A stretch of DNA of 64,000 nucleotides, taken from Ascidia mentula. Its lineage: Eukaryota; Chordata; Ascidiacea; Phlebobranchia; Ascidiidae. Both the position numbers and the translations under genes were made by a program. Under the pieces are notes generated by a model. It made no database searches and was not told the origin of the DNA. It saw only the letters and a program-made list of their open reading frames with translations. The stretch is taken from contig OX387199.1 in assembly GCA_947561715.1 (NCBI GenBank), positions 20,093,001 to 20,157,000 of the forward strand, given 5' to 3'. Of this stretch, positions 12,072 through 24,200 are shown piece by piece (the first letter of the stretch is position 1; each line of letters starts with the position of its first letter).

Positions 12072-12197
12072 ATGATGGCGTATGACACAAATGTACCGCC
12101 TACATGTAAAGCCAGACAAGATCAACGTATGGGTGACAAGGTTCTTAAATCAAAACGTTACTTATTTAAGCATGTTCGTTTGCACAAGAGTCAATAA
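12072..12197 (+). CDS. Small candidate ORF, unrecognised (copy A)
   Basis: A 41-residue frame beginning MMAYDTNVPP, with a basic C-terminal half (RMGDKVLKSKRYLFKHV). It is kept open in the equivalent place of unit C with only a few codon differences. I do not recognise it. It could be the end of an exon, or simply conserved because the duplication is recent. No splice site or partner exon was identified. Confidence 0.25.
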   Translation: MMAYDTNVPPTCKARQDQRMGDKVLKSKRYLFKHVRLHKSQ

Positions 12198-13332
12198 TTT
12201 TCACATTGCTTATTTCAGGACAAAGTGCGCTATTTAATCCACGTATTCCTTAAACAAGCAACAAGAGTTGCTAACAGGCAGCCACGCTTGGCCGAAACAG
12301 ACGGAAGTCCAACAAATATCCATACATCAACAATTCTGTCTCAGAAATAAGTCCACTGTGGATTGATGTTTAGCATCTTGAATGGCGTTGGACAGAAACC
12401 GTAGCAAAACTGCAAAAAGAAAAGTTATGAACAAAATGATGATTTTATTATTTATAAAGGAAGGTGCTGATATGGTGTGTGTAGTTCATGTTCTATGTGT
12501 CATCGGGTAAATCCTCGCGTCGGTCTTGAGGTTTTGCAGCATTAACATGATGTCAGAAGGTGGTCCATTGAGGGTTTTTGGTGTCTTTTTTATGAGATTA
12601 CTACACAACTTTCGATATCGCCAACAACCGTGTTGGATTCGCAACATTGGCACCAGTTTCAAAGTGATGGTTATCAAGCCCAACCTGAGCAGCAATAATT
12701 TAAAAGCTCTGTCGTTGAAATAGAAATGAAAAGAAATATAGAAATATATAAAATCAAGTGTAAATAATACATTTCCATTGCAAGTGATTTTTCTTAAATA
12801 ACTCCAACCATTACTATATTGTTAGAACACTATTCTTTATCGCACGCATTCATTACTGACTCAAATTTAGACATTTAAAGTCAGATGAAGAAAATATCCA
12901 CAGGAGTTGGTGGTAGAATCGCGCGGATTAAACAGTCGGTGAGTATTGTGTTGACTTTTTCCCTTCAAAAGGATGTAGCGTAATGTTGAAGAATTTGTGC
13001 AAAATTTAATTTTAACCTTTGGCGGAGTTCCCGCTCCGCTTTCCCGCAGATTTTTGTTTCAACACTCGGTCTCCCTCTTCAACAGCGTGACGACTGATTT
13101 CCTGCTCAGCGTTCAAATATTTCCATAATCATGACGATGAAACAATGGTTGCAAGTTGATTGACAGCTTCGTGCGCGGCGCTCCTCGCCTGCCAGTCTGG
13201 CAAATTTAATGTTGGCTTCTTGACTGGACAACCCTTGTGGTTTTTATCGGTGCCCATGACATTTATATTGATTGTTTATGTTCAAGTACTTTTGTGCAAA
13301 ATTAAAATGATTCGGTCAATATTCGGGTTTGG

Positions 13333-14300
13333 ATGAATATTAAAACAATCGGCGAATCCCGGACTTACAGATTACCCGAAAAACTATGTGAGATAAACAT
13401 GATTACAGACAATCTTGCTGAACGTGGCCAAGTTTGGAAACTGTCAAAAAGTTTTGCTGCGCAGATAAAAGAGCTGTGTGTGCAAGAAGAGGTAATGGTT
13501 TCATTCGATGTGTTTTCCTGTTCACCAACGTACAGGTAATGTTGGCCGCGAACGTTGCAGCCGAAAGATTACGAAACGACTTAACTTTGGAACAAACGTT
13601 GCTCGTTGCTGTCACACATTGTAGATGTCTTCGTTTGGTCCTGAATGCCACCTACCTTTGTTTCAGAGGTAATCCTTGTGAAAAGATTTTTGTTACAGCC
13701 ATTTGTTCTCCACTTTCCGTTGCTGTCGCGAACTTCATGATGATCGGTTGAACATTGGACATCGTTAGTCAGCCCTCCTCAGTTTTGGAGACGTTTTGTT
13801 GATGACTCATTCGTTGCCATGCAACGGGATGACGTATAGTCGCTGCTCTTACATCTCTGTTGAACCAACTTCACAACGGAGAGCGAGCAAGGCAGTAGGT
13901 TGTCTTGTTTCGATGTTTTTGTTCGAAGAGAAGAGAGGGCAACCCTTTCCACAAGAGTATTCCACAAATTAACTCATTTCGACAGATATTAGTCGTTCAG
14001 CTCGGCGCACTCGATCGCCCACAGGCGTGTTTTTCACTGTATACTGAAGCTGAATCATTCATAACAAATGACGTAAAGCGACAACAAGAGGTAGGAAACG
14101 TTGATTTAGCGCAAACAATTATCCCCGTTTTTTTGTCGAACGTAACCATGGCTTGTCGAGGAGGTGTGTTGAGGGCGAAACACGGGTGCAGTTGCTTAGC
14201 GATCAAACACAGGAAAGAACCTGTTTTATTTTCGCCATGACGACAATTCAAACAAGAACCAACTCAAACAGGGGAGGAATTTCTCAACAAACTCATGAAG
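13333..14300 (+). pseudogene. Penelope-like RT relic (unit A)
   Basis: Three broken frames together read as a Penelope-like RT palm: EEVMVSFDVFS, then LFTNVQVMLAANVAAERL (frame +1), LNATYLCFRGNP, CSPLSVAVANFMM, and PPQFWRRFVDDSFVAMQRDD. The catalytic FVDD box is at 13,795-13,806. Downstream pieces resembling the usual element order (YTEAESFITND, ACRGGVLRAKHG) continue to about 14,240. Frameshifts after FDVFS and stops make it a pseudogene. The same relic sits in units B and C, so insertion preceded the duplications. Confidence 0.78.
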
Positions 14301-15245
14301 TGTAGATGGAACTTGTACCACATCAGAATTTACAAGTTCAAGAATACACACACTTTTACCCTCTCAACACTGTGTTTATTGATAACAACAACAAGTAGCA
14401 CAAAATATGCGCAATCTGCAAACATTCAACAAAACGATTGAATTTTCGTGGAAGTTTAAATTAGCCGCGAACGAACCAGTTGATATTGAATGCCAAATAG
14501 TAATTGATCGTTAGAAAAAAAAACTTTAAACAAAAATATTGCTGCTGGACATTTGATGCAATGCTAACGATAGAATGTGAATTGTGATGCGATTTACACA
14601 GAGAGTTTGTCCTGCTAAGAATTTTACGACATCTTTTTTTGCATTAAAATATAATTATCAATGATATACAAAATACACAGGGCAAGGTTTATGTACAAGG
14701 CGTGTGAGAGGGGGTTTTGGGGGGGGTGTTTTTTTGAACTTTTTTTGGTGATATTTGAAGGTAGCAGATTATATTTTCATCTGTCGATAGTTTGTATTCC
14801 ATGAGTTGGTTGCAGGGAATGTTTCCAACCTCATAACATCATATTTACAAGTAAGCGTTGATCCAGAGACAAAATGTAGTAAAGAAGTCCCTTGTATCAA
14901 GGGGAATCACCCGCATCATTGTAATGTCCAATACATAAAAGGAAGAACCACCACATACGACCAATAAACAAAACTAAGGAAACGGAGTGCGTACATCAAC
15001 CAAAATTCACATAGTTTCGTTCTTTTGTTTGGGTCTGTCGTCAAAGATGTTACTTTGTCCTACTTGTGAGATTTTTAAATGGAAAGTTGTAACTTGGAAT
15101 ATCAATTTTGTGTTGTAGTAACTTTGCCATCACAAACTAAATATTATTCTACACATGGAAGGTACGCGTGACGTCAAAAACAAGATTCGGTTCTATCCAT
15201 TCGATGCCAGGAAAAAAACACATTTTGCACAAACTGAATGCAAGG
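14301..15245. other. Intergenic stretch, 3' side of receptor gene A
   Basis: Conserved as sequence with 31.6-32.45 kb and 51.4-52.2 kb, but with no shared reading frame. A poly-G/poly-T tract lies at about 14,710-14,745. No gene is supported. Confidence 0.5.
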
Positions 15246-15251
15246 TTTATT
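15246..15251 (-). terminator. Poly(A) signal overlapping the stop codon, gene A
   Basis: AATAAA on the minus strand begins with the last A of the TAA stop (stop codon 15,251-15,253). The arrangement TAAATAAA is identical in genes B and C. It implies a 3' UTR of only a few tens of bases if used. Confidence 0.6.
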
Positions 15252-18200
15252 TACAGATCAGTTTCTGCTTCAACCACATGTAAGTTTTCTCGGTTAGCAA
15301 CCACAACCACATTTTCCTGTTGCTCTTCCTGTGGTTGACGTCTGAAAACGGTACGTAGGCCATCCCGGACTCTATCATAAAGCAGTTTCGGTGCGTTGGA
15401 ATAGATGAGGGGATTTAGAGAGCTGTTTATGGGAAGCAGGATGATTGCTGACACAGCGTACATCACTGGAGGCATAGGGACTCCACCGATGTTTACAAAT
15501 GACATAATGGAAATTGGAACCCAGCAGAGAAAATCGGTAATTATCAGTCTGATGATTTTCTTTTGTATTTCTGCCGAAACAGCTTTAATGGTATAATATG
15601 TCTGTAAATACGAATGTGCTTACCTTTGTCTTGTCTTGCCGCCCTTCCACTTCTTAGTCTCTCGTTCACTTGCCTGGCACTGGCAGTTGACTTCTTGTAA
15701 ATCCAAATATACGTAATTGCCACGAACATGAAGGCCAGGAAGTTAAGAGTAATAATAGCGATTGAATATCCCCATGCCTTGTCGTTGGTTGTTACATACA
15801 GTTTGCTGATGCAAACACTGCTGCTGCTGTAATATCTACACATAAACAATTTTGTGGATACAAAATTAAAATTTTGCACAAATAAAACACAAACCCCAAA
15901 TATCCAGAAATATCAAAAAGCACAGTGTAATTGTAATCGTCAAGAATATCCATAAAATCCATCCAGGAATTAGCATCATTTACTCGCATGAGGGCAGTGT
16001 TGAGTTCTTGGGAATCATTGCTTGTGAAGTTGTGTTGAAAAGTTACAAATCGATCCATGAAGTTATTCATGCCTGTATACGCAACGCTAGTGTCGTTCGA
16101 AACTGGTTTCACCACCAACATCAATGATAATAACTTACTAGAAAAGTCGACTGCAACATTGTCATAAAACGGATTCTCATTCATCCAAGCTTTGGTTTCA
16201 AACAAATGTTGAAGTTGAGTTGTGAGTGGAATAAAAGCAATTGTAAACGAGAATGCCCAGGATAGGATAATGGAAAGGATGACAGTTTTCAATTCCGGTT
16301 TCAAGGATGCATCGTGTGGCTGAAACAAAAGAGAACATTAACGTGTTTTCATTAAAAGCTATAAGTTTGCAAGCTGGGCGTTCCTTTCAATTCGAAGGAC
16401 GGGGAATGTAGTTGTCAGTTCGAATCCCATCGGACTAAAATTGCTACCTCTTTCTTTACCCACTTTCTGGAGATAATAGATTTCCAAAGATAAAGTTGTC
16501 GTAAAATTTTGGAACGGGCCGTCACCGGTTCAACGAAGTTGGCAATAGCTGACTTAACCAAATACAATTGTTTCACTTACGTTTTTCACAGCAAACAGTC
16601 GGAATATGGTCAACAGAACCATTGTAAACACCGATGTTTCGCTTGAAAGCAAAACCAATACCCCCATTGTGGTGCAACTTCCGCTTGATCTCCAAATAAG
16701 GTCATTGGCACAATAATTTCCGGGATATGTGACACCAGCGGCTCCCAACATGATCAGATAAAATCCCATGAGTAGATCGGAAACGGATAGATTCAAAACG
16801 AGCAGATGGTTTGTGCGAAATGCAGCAGATTGTGATTGTGTCGTTGCCAACGTTTTACTTTCTATCACCATGACAACCTGAAAACAAATTAAATGAAAAT
16901 GTGAACGAGTGTTCTTATTTTTGCACAAGGAAAACAAAACAAACTTAGTTAATGAGAGCTGCATGCAGGGTGTGTACACGCACTGTTTCGACCTGTAATG
17001 TCTCATCAGTGCAGCTGTTGAAGTGGCACTGTGCTAGTTGGTAGACTAGCAGACACACATGGTCGATGTGTTGGGTACCAAACCAGGTAACAATCAACAT
17101 AGACGAACCACCGTGGAGCGCACTATGGCCAAAACAACTGTTTGGGATCCAATAGCGCTATCGGCTCGGCTTTCACCCAAATCATATTATATAGTCTACC
17201 AGCTAGCACAGTGCCACTTCAACAGCCGTACTATTGAGACCTTACAGGTCGAAACAGTGCGTGTACACACAATGTCTGCAGCTTTATTGACTATTATGGC
17301 CCTTTGGGCATATAAACTTAGTTAAATTTACCAAATTGCCGGCAATGGCGAGCATCCCCATTATCCACACAATGGCTCGTAGAAATGGGTTTGCAATCAA
17401 CTCGTATCGTGATGAAAATATGTTTTCGTTGATCACTTTTGTATTTGTTGGGCACTCGTCTGACCAATCAGAGCAGTCGCCGACTCCATTGAATTTCTGT
17501 GTAAATTATAAGATTTTAAGAAAACTTTGTAGTTAAGTTGGCCACATTGGTGTCCGTAAACAACACATTGTGAAATTACTATCTTGCATATAATTATCGA
17601 ACATCGGAACTATGGAAATTTGACAAAAAATATGTACTGCAAGATGCATGTGTAGTTTTGTGTACGTGGAAGGCGTGTGACGCGCTAATTGGCCAGAAAT
17701 CTGGCGACAAAAATAAGAAATTAATTGGTAAACTGGCAGTTCTCATCTGGTGGCAAACGTTGAGGTGTGCTTTTGTGATTAGGTGTAAAGAACATGATTT
17801 GTGAAGTGGGTCGTAATTAAATTAATGTTGTTTGGTGTTGGTCCTTTTAACATTGGGTGCTTCTATATAATTTTTTACTTTGACGTCAGTTTATTTAATT
17901 ATAAAAGTAGCCACCTGTGTAGTTTGGATCCCAACATTTGTTTTGACGGTGAGCCGTTAGTGCAGGGTGAACTGAGCGTTTACTATGGTTGGGGTTGGAG
18001 GTCCGCGTTAGTACATGGATCAGGTTGGGAGTAAACGGTTTGTTTAGATCAGAGATTCTCAAACTTTTTTAGTGCTAATTTAGAAACCTTAAGTTCATAA
18101 GGCTTTATTTAGACCTATTTTGTGACCGAATCGCACATTTTAATCCCGCGAAGATCAACTTTAAAAGTTTGGCGCCGAAAATACGGAGAAAAGGTCTTCC

Positions 18201-21200
18201 TAAATCGGTTCTAAAACTTCCATACCCGCCATTCCAATAACTTATGTCCTAATTCGGGAACACTGAATTAATTTCGGTCACAACAGTAACATGCACGGAA
18301 TCAAAACATCTTTGCCACAGGACACAAAACTTTAAATATTGTCAACATGTGTTTACCTTCTCCTTCTTGACGAACAATGGATCTTTGTTTTCGCAATAAA
18401 ACCTTCCGTCATTTGTGCAGTTTATTTCGTCACTTTGATCATCGCAGTTAATTGTGAGGTCACAAACATCCGATTTGTTGACAGAAATCTGTCGCAAAAG
18501 TCTGAGAAATACTTAAACCGTCTTTGTGGTTAACTGTGTGCGAAAGATTCAACAAAGGGCATTATGACAAACAATACTGAATAACAGACACCGATACTTA
18601 TTTGCCTTTTATAGTTAAAATACAGCTTCGAAGTGATTTTTTTCCAAACTCTTGTAATTAAGGTCTCAATTTTTTTGTGGTTTTGTTGACAAGAAATAAC
18701 TTTACTTTGGCTCCATTTAACGTTGGACAGTAGAATCTTCCTTCCTTTGTGCACAATTCTTCTGGATATTCGTCACTTTCATCCTTGCAATCGATGAAAC
18801 CGTCGCATACTTTGGACATAGGGATATTGAGAAGTCCGTCTTTTGTGTCGCAGTGTTTCCGATGTTTGCAAAGTTGAGGATCTTCATCGTGGTCGAAGAA
18901 TCGACGTGTGCCAGGAGTGTAGATCCAACCACTGCAATCCCGCCTCCCATCGCACAGTAGTTTGTTGTCGACCAACCTTCCCCCATACCACGTACCCCTT
19001 TTCTGCATAAAACACATCACGTGGTTCCTGGTATGATTTTGTGCGAACGATTTGTTGCTCATGCTGGAAGGAATATTTTTGTTATTATTTTAAACGAATG
19101 TTTTTTTAGTTATTGTCAGGCTTGTCAGGATTTCCTGGCTGAATCAGATAGCGACAGACCAGCAGGGACCGAAATTTATACCTGGGAATGTGATCACTAT
19201 GTGATTGTCATGCATTAAGATGTTTATTTTTTTCAAGTTTTGGTGAAGTTTTTGCATCAACCAGGTAAAAATCAAAGAAAATAGCAAAATAAGCTTGACG
19301 AACAAATACAATTTGTGACGAAAGCGAGAATTAACTCTTAAACGTGTGAAATGTGACAACGAAATTGACTTTTCACGCGACTCCTCTTCCAAACTCTTGT
19401 TGGAAATGTTTCGCAGTTTTCTCAGCATTTTACAATATTTTTTCCGCTGTGGTCGCAGTACTTTGAGTATCCACAAAAGGGATATGTCTGCTGTTATTTT
19501 TGTGCCAATTTTTAAAAATGTGGGTATTACATATCAGTACTACATGCCGTGTTGGGTGGTTTAGTGCAACCCAAACACCACATAAATTCCAGCCATTTCA
19601 ACGTTGCACAGGAAACGTCTGGGGAACTCGGTACAAACACGAGTTCCAAATGTTAACGACCTTGAAGGTATTTCTTTAGCAATATAATAGGATTTTGTAA
19701 ATAATTATAATCACGTATAATTGAAGTCTTGCACGGCGAAAGCCATATCCACCCTAGAGAAGCCGAATGCCACGCGCTTTGGAGGAATTAGTTAAACCCT
19801 GTGTTTTGTAGCAACGAAGTAGGTGTAGTGTGGTTATTGTGCATGATGTTACTGAATGTTCCCCACCAGTATATAACAACTTCTGTACAACGTAATCTTT
19901 GCACAAGCACTTAAAGTGCATATGACACGGTCATGGCAACTTTGCGTAAAACTACTACAACCAACTTATATCCAAAGTTTTTCGGTTTTACGTCAACTAA
20001 ACAATGTAGAAAACTGCACGAAAAGTAGCGGAGACCAAAAATCGAAAAACCTTTTGCGCTGAGGAGAAAAGGACGTCACACAAGGCACTAGCGTCGAAAA
20101 AATGCATTGTTTAGATAGGAGAAGGCGCCTTGTATTGCAGATATCAAATAGTTTCAAACATAGAATAATCCACAGATTACGTTACGTCAAAGGTCAGAAC
20201 AGGGTTTTACATCACAGAAAAATAATGTCACTGTGACGTTACAAACCAAAGGATTATTTGTCCCTAATTATCTGAAGACTAAAGGGTATAGCAGCAACGA
20301 CATTACTCTGTACTTCGATGAGACGGGGTTGGTGCGTTTCATTGCTCAGTGACATAACATGACGCCATTTTTTGGTAACTTTAACTTTCCTCTTTGCATT
20401 GACTTTGTAGTGAACACAGTGTATATTAATATGAAAATTGTAATTTGAAAATGATTCCAGCATCATTTCTAGTTTTAGTGGTTGATTGTGCCGAATTAAA
20501 TGAATCATTTATGACTCGAACTCGTAGGCAACACTACTGCCAGGCAAAAAGTGGTACTATGACAGAATAACTGTGTTGCATAATCAGCTAATTAGGTCGG
20601 CCTTTCCTGGCGGTTTTTGCCAGCCTCAAAATTCAATAAACCTACTTCTATCTTTTGCTGTGAGTGGACAAAACGACAATGCTAAACTGACGGTTTGTCT
20701 CTGTCGTGTTATCAAAAGTTCGTGTCACATGCACTTCTGCGCAGTGTGACGTTCTGTGATCATATAAGAATGAAGCATTTTATTAAAAAATCTTTCCATT
20801 GTGCTTCGTGGATTAGTTCGCTTTGAAACGAACAAGTAAAATTGCAAAAGCACAACATTGGTTGTAACTCGCATCATGTCTCTGATTGCTGGTTTGTTCC
20901 ACAGTAGTTCAGAAAACAACAGAAACCAAACCATTGAGGTAACAAATATTCACGTTTGGCGAAGTAAGTCAAAATCTTTGTAAGTTCGGGTAATAATTAC
21001 GTTCGAATGCGTAAACATTGTTGCAAACGTTTGTTTAAACTGGAGTTTGTCCAGCAAGTGAGTAAGTACATTGTGTTGGTAAGAACCTACAAATGTACGT
21101 AAACATCTAAACCATTTTCATTAAGTCTGGTAAATTTATTTCCGACAAAACAATAAGTTATGTATTCTCACTTACCGCACACCACCCCTGTATGTAGTTG

Positions 21201-24200
21201 GTTGTTGTTGTTGTTATTTTTGTTGTGGTTGTTGAACAGTTGTTCTTCACTTCCTCATCCACACTGAAAATATTTGAATGTTTCGCGTGTATTTATTATA
21301 ATTAAAAATTCCAATTGAATGCAGATGAGATTTACTTGCGACTCCTGTAGTAATTAAACAAACTTTTTTAAACCTCATACATGGGAATTCAGCTCAGAAC
21401 TGCCCTAAAATTACGAAAAGACGCTTAACCTCCAAACACGTACTGCAGGGTAGCTAAGGAACAGACAAACATATTGAAACCACTTTAATCCAACAACTAA
21501 AACTATCAATTTGATAATATGCAAATTTCCAACGGTTGGTCGCCCATTATTGAAACACTGTTGCGTCACCAAGGTTGCCCGCTTGTAGTGCCCAGATCTG
21601 CGATGACTTGCATTTAAAGTCTTTTTCGACTACAATGCTTTGTATTCAAGGTCTAAAACGCCTTTATGATGTCATGACAGTAAAGGAATGGGTATTTTCC
21701 TACAGCGGCGAAATACATCATTTTAAACTGCATTATTCATGAGTCATGCCAATGAAAACAAGTCATGCCAATGAAAACAAGTCGTGTAGTATTTACAGAC
21801 ACTTAACACACCTTACACTATGGCAAGTCACAAATTTCTGGTGACGCATTGGATATCAGTGGTTTCAATCCAAAAAAGAATAAACTAATGCTTTATCACT
21901 TACTAATGAAACTTGCCACAATCTTTGGTTTTCCCAGGTTGACAAAAACATTCGTCACTTTTATCGGGACAGTCGATGACGTCATCACATACACTTGACC
22001 TTGAGATGGTCATAGGGTCATTTGTACATTGGAAGCATAAACGATGATTAAACGTCCCCAAACTTCGAATGTCTCTGCAAATGACACAAGTCCATTCTGT
22101 CTTATCTCAACCTGTAGGAATTTTTAACCAACCACAACAGTTCACAAATACCTGGCGTCTCCATTCTCCGAGGTGTAACACAAATCAGATTTATCGTCAC
22201 AATCAGAAATACCGTCCCATAAAAACATTTGCGGAAGATTGCAATTCCTGCCATTCCGAACACATTTGAATCCATGTCCATTATTCCAGTGTTGGAAAGC
22301 TGGACAGTCATTGCAAGGATCGCCATCACAAACAGTCGAACGTTTCCAACAAGCTGAATTCGGACACTGAAAGTGGGAAAGGCATCCACCGTCACACAGC
22401 GTTTTTCCAACACATTGGATATTTCCTTTGCAAAACTCCTTCACTCTTAGGGCGCATACTTTGTTTGAATTATAGTAGCCAAACTTGTTGTTGCAACTGT
22501 AACAAAAGTAAAGTATTACGTCATATAACAAAAGTTTCGGAAGATTTGTGTTAGTTATTGTTCAAAAATGAAATGTCGTCATGGCTGATAATCAGTAAAT
22601 GTTAGGTTTGGTTTTAAATAAACCAGATTAATGCCAATTAGTCATGCACGACTGGGTATGCAGATATGTGAATAACAAAACACAACATACGACTTTTCAA
22701 TAATTTTGCGTTACATCTGCTGAAAAATATCTAATAGAAAGCAAATTGGATTCAATATTATAAGTTATGTGAGCTGTAAACAGGTGACCACTAGTTTTTT
22801 CTATAAGGTGTCATCAGTGCAGCTTGGTGCGACTGATACTGACGATCATGCCAACCATCCGGTCAGGCAAATACTTTTACTTTGTTGTGACAATACAGCC
22901 ACCGTCATCCGTTGGGCGCCAAAATCGGTGCAACCATACGGAGAACAAGGTGGAGTAAACTATTGGAATCAGGTAATTATTCGTGTAACTCTGTCAAGCA
23001 ATGCCAAATTTATCAAATCTTTCGCGAAGATTTCTATTTCTTCGAAAGGATTTCGACAAATGTCAATGAACGAAAAGCAGCTGCAAACGAGGCAGCAGAC
23101 GCAAAAACCACCGCAAACCATACATAAGAGCAAGACAGACGCCTGACTCGTATCTTAACCTGGGTTCAAATCCCGGTGACGATACCGCCACAACTCCCGT
23201 GGTTTCGACAGAAGCACCCACGCAACCAGTTGCCACAAGTCAATTATGAGGGATGGCGGCATTACTGAAATCCGGTCACGCAAACGGAAGAAAACATCGT
23301 ACTGCCACACTACAGGCAAGCATCTTAAATATTTGTGTGACAATGTACAGTCAAAATACCGCTGTGACGATTCTATTTATATAAGTAAGCATCACACCTG
23401 AGTTACTATAGCTATACAGCAATTTATTTCGAGTCTATCAATCAGCAGTGAATATTCAGTTTTCGTCTTAGTTTTCTGATTTATAATCTGTTTGAGCTGC
23501 CAGTGGCCACCCCGTGCGTTATTTGTGGAGACGCACAAAAACCAGTTATGTTGAACTACGCTCAAGCAGTAGTTTCCCGGCCTGTTGTCTCGGCCGGAAA
23601 TGTGCAAGCGGTTGCCCCCTTTGCAACCGACCCCAATCTCGACGTTAAAGCCCGCTTTAACCCTGGGCTTAAGAAAGAAGCCAGAGCTGTACAAACTTAA
23701 AACAGCAAAAAGTCTGTATTCGGGCTTTGGAGGGTGTTATCCCTTACCCGAATGGAAAGGTGCTCTTTAACTCCTCTTCCGCTTACAAAGCCAAAGAGCT
23801 CGCTGCCGCAATTAGAGCTAGTTGCAAGGCAGTCTACGCCAACGCCCACTGCGACGACGAAATACGGGTGTTTTTGTCGAAGGTGCACCCACGTATTAAA
23901 ATGTCGGCATTGTTAGAATACATGTCGAAGTTCGCCCCAGTCAAAAAGGGGTGGAAAGTCTATGACGACGAAAGCGTCTATTGTGGCAAGCGCGTCATCA
24001 TTATGAAGAGCTCTGTTTTGGCCCAAAACCATATACCTAAGCACCTGCGTCTGGGCAAGAAAGTTATCGAAGTAACTTACGAAGGACAGCCCAAGAAGTG
24101 TGATTTTTGTCACGAAATGGGCCATGTTAAACGCGAGTGCCCAAGTTTCGCAAAACATGCAGAAGAGCGAAAGCTTTGCAGCTGCAGCCAAAGACGCAGG

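Noticed and set aside
19144..19476. Basic/hydrophobic minus-strand ORF within the gene A intron
   Set aside because: Units B and C change frame downstream, and most differences in the shared part are amino-acid changing, so coding constraint is not shown.
23155..23343. Minus-strand ORF in the zinc-knuckle insertion
   Set aside because: Shadow of the plus-strand decayed C-terminal copy.
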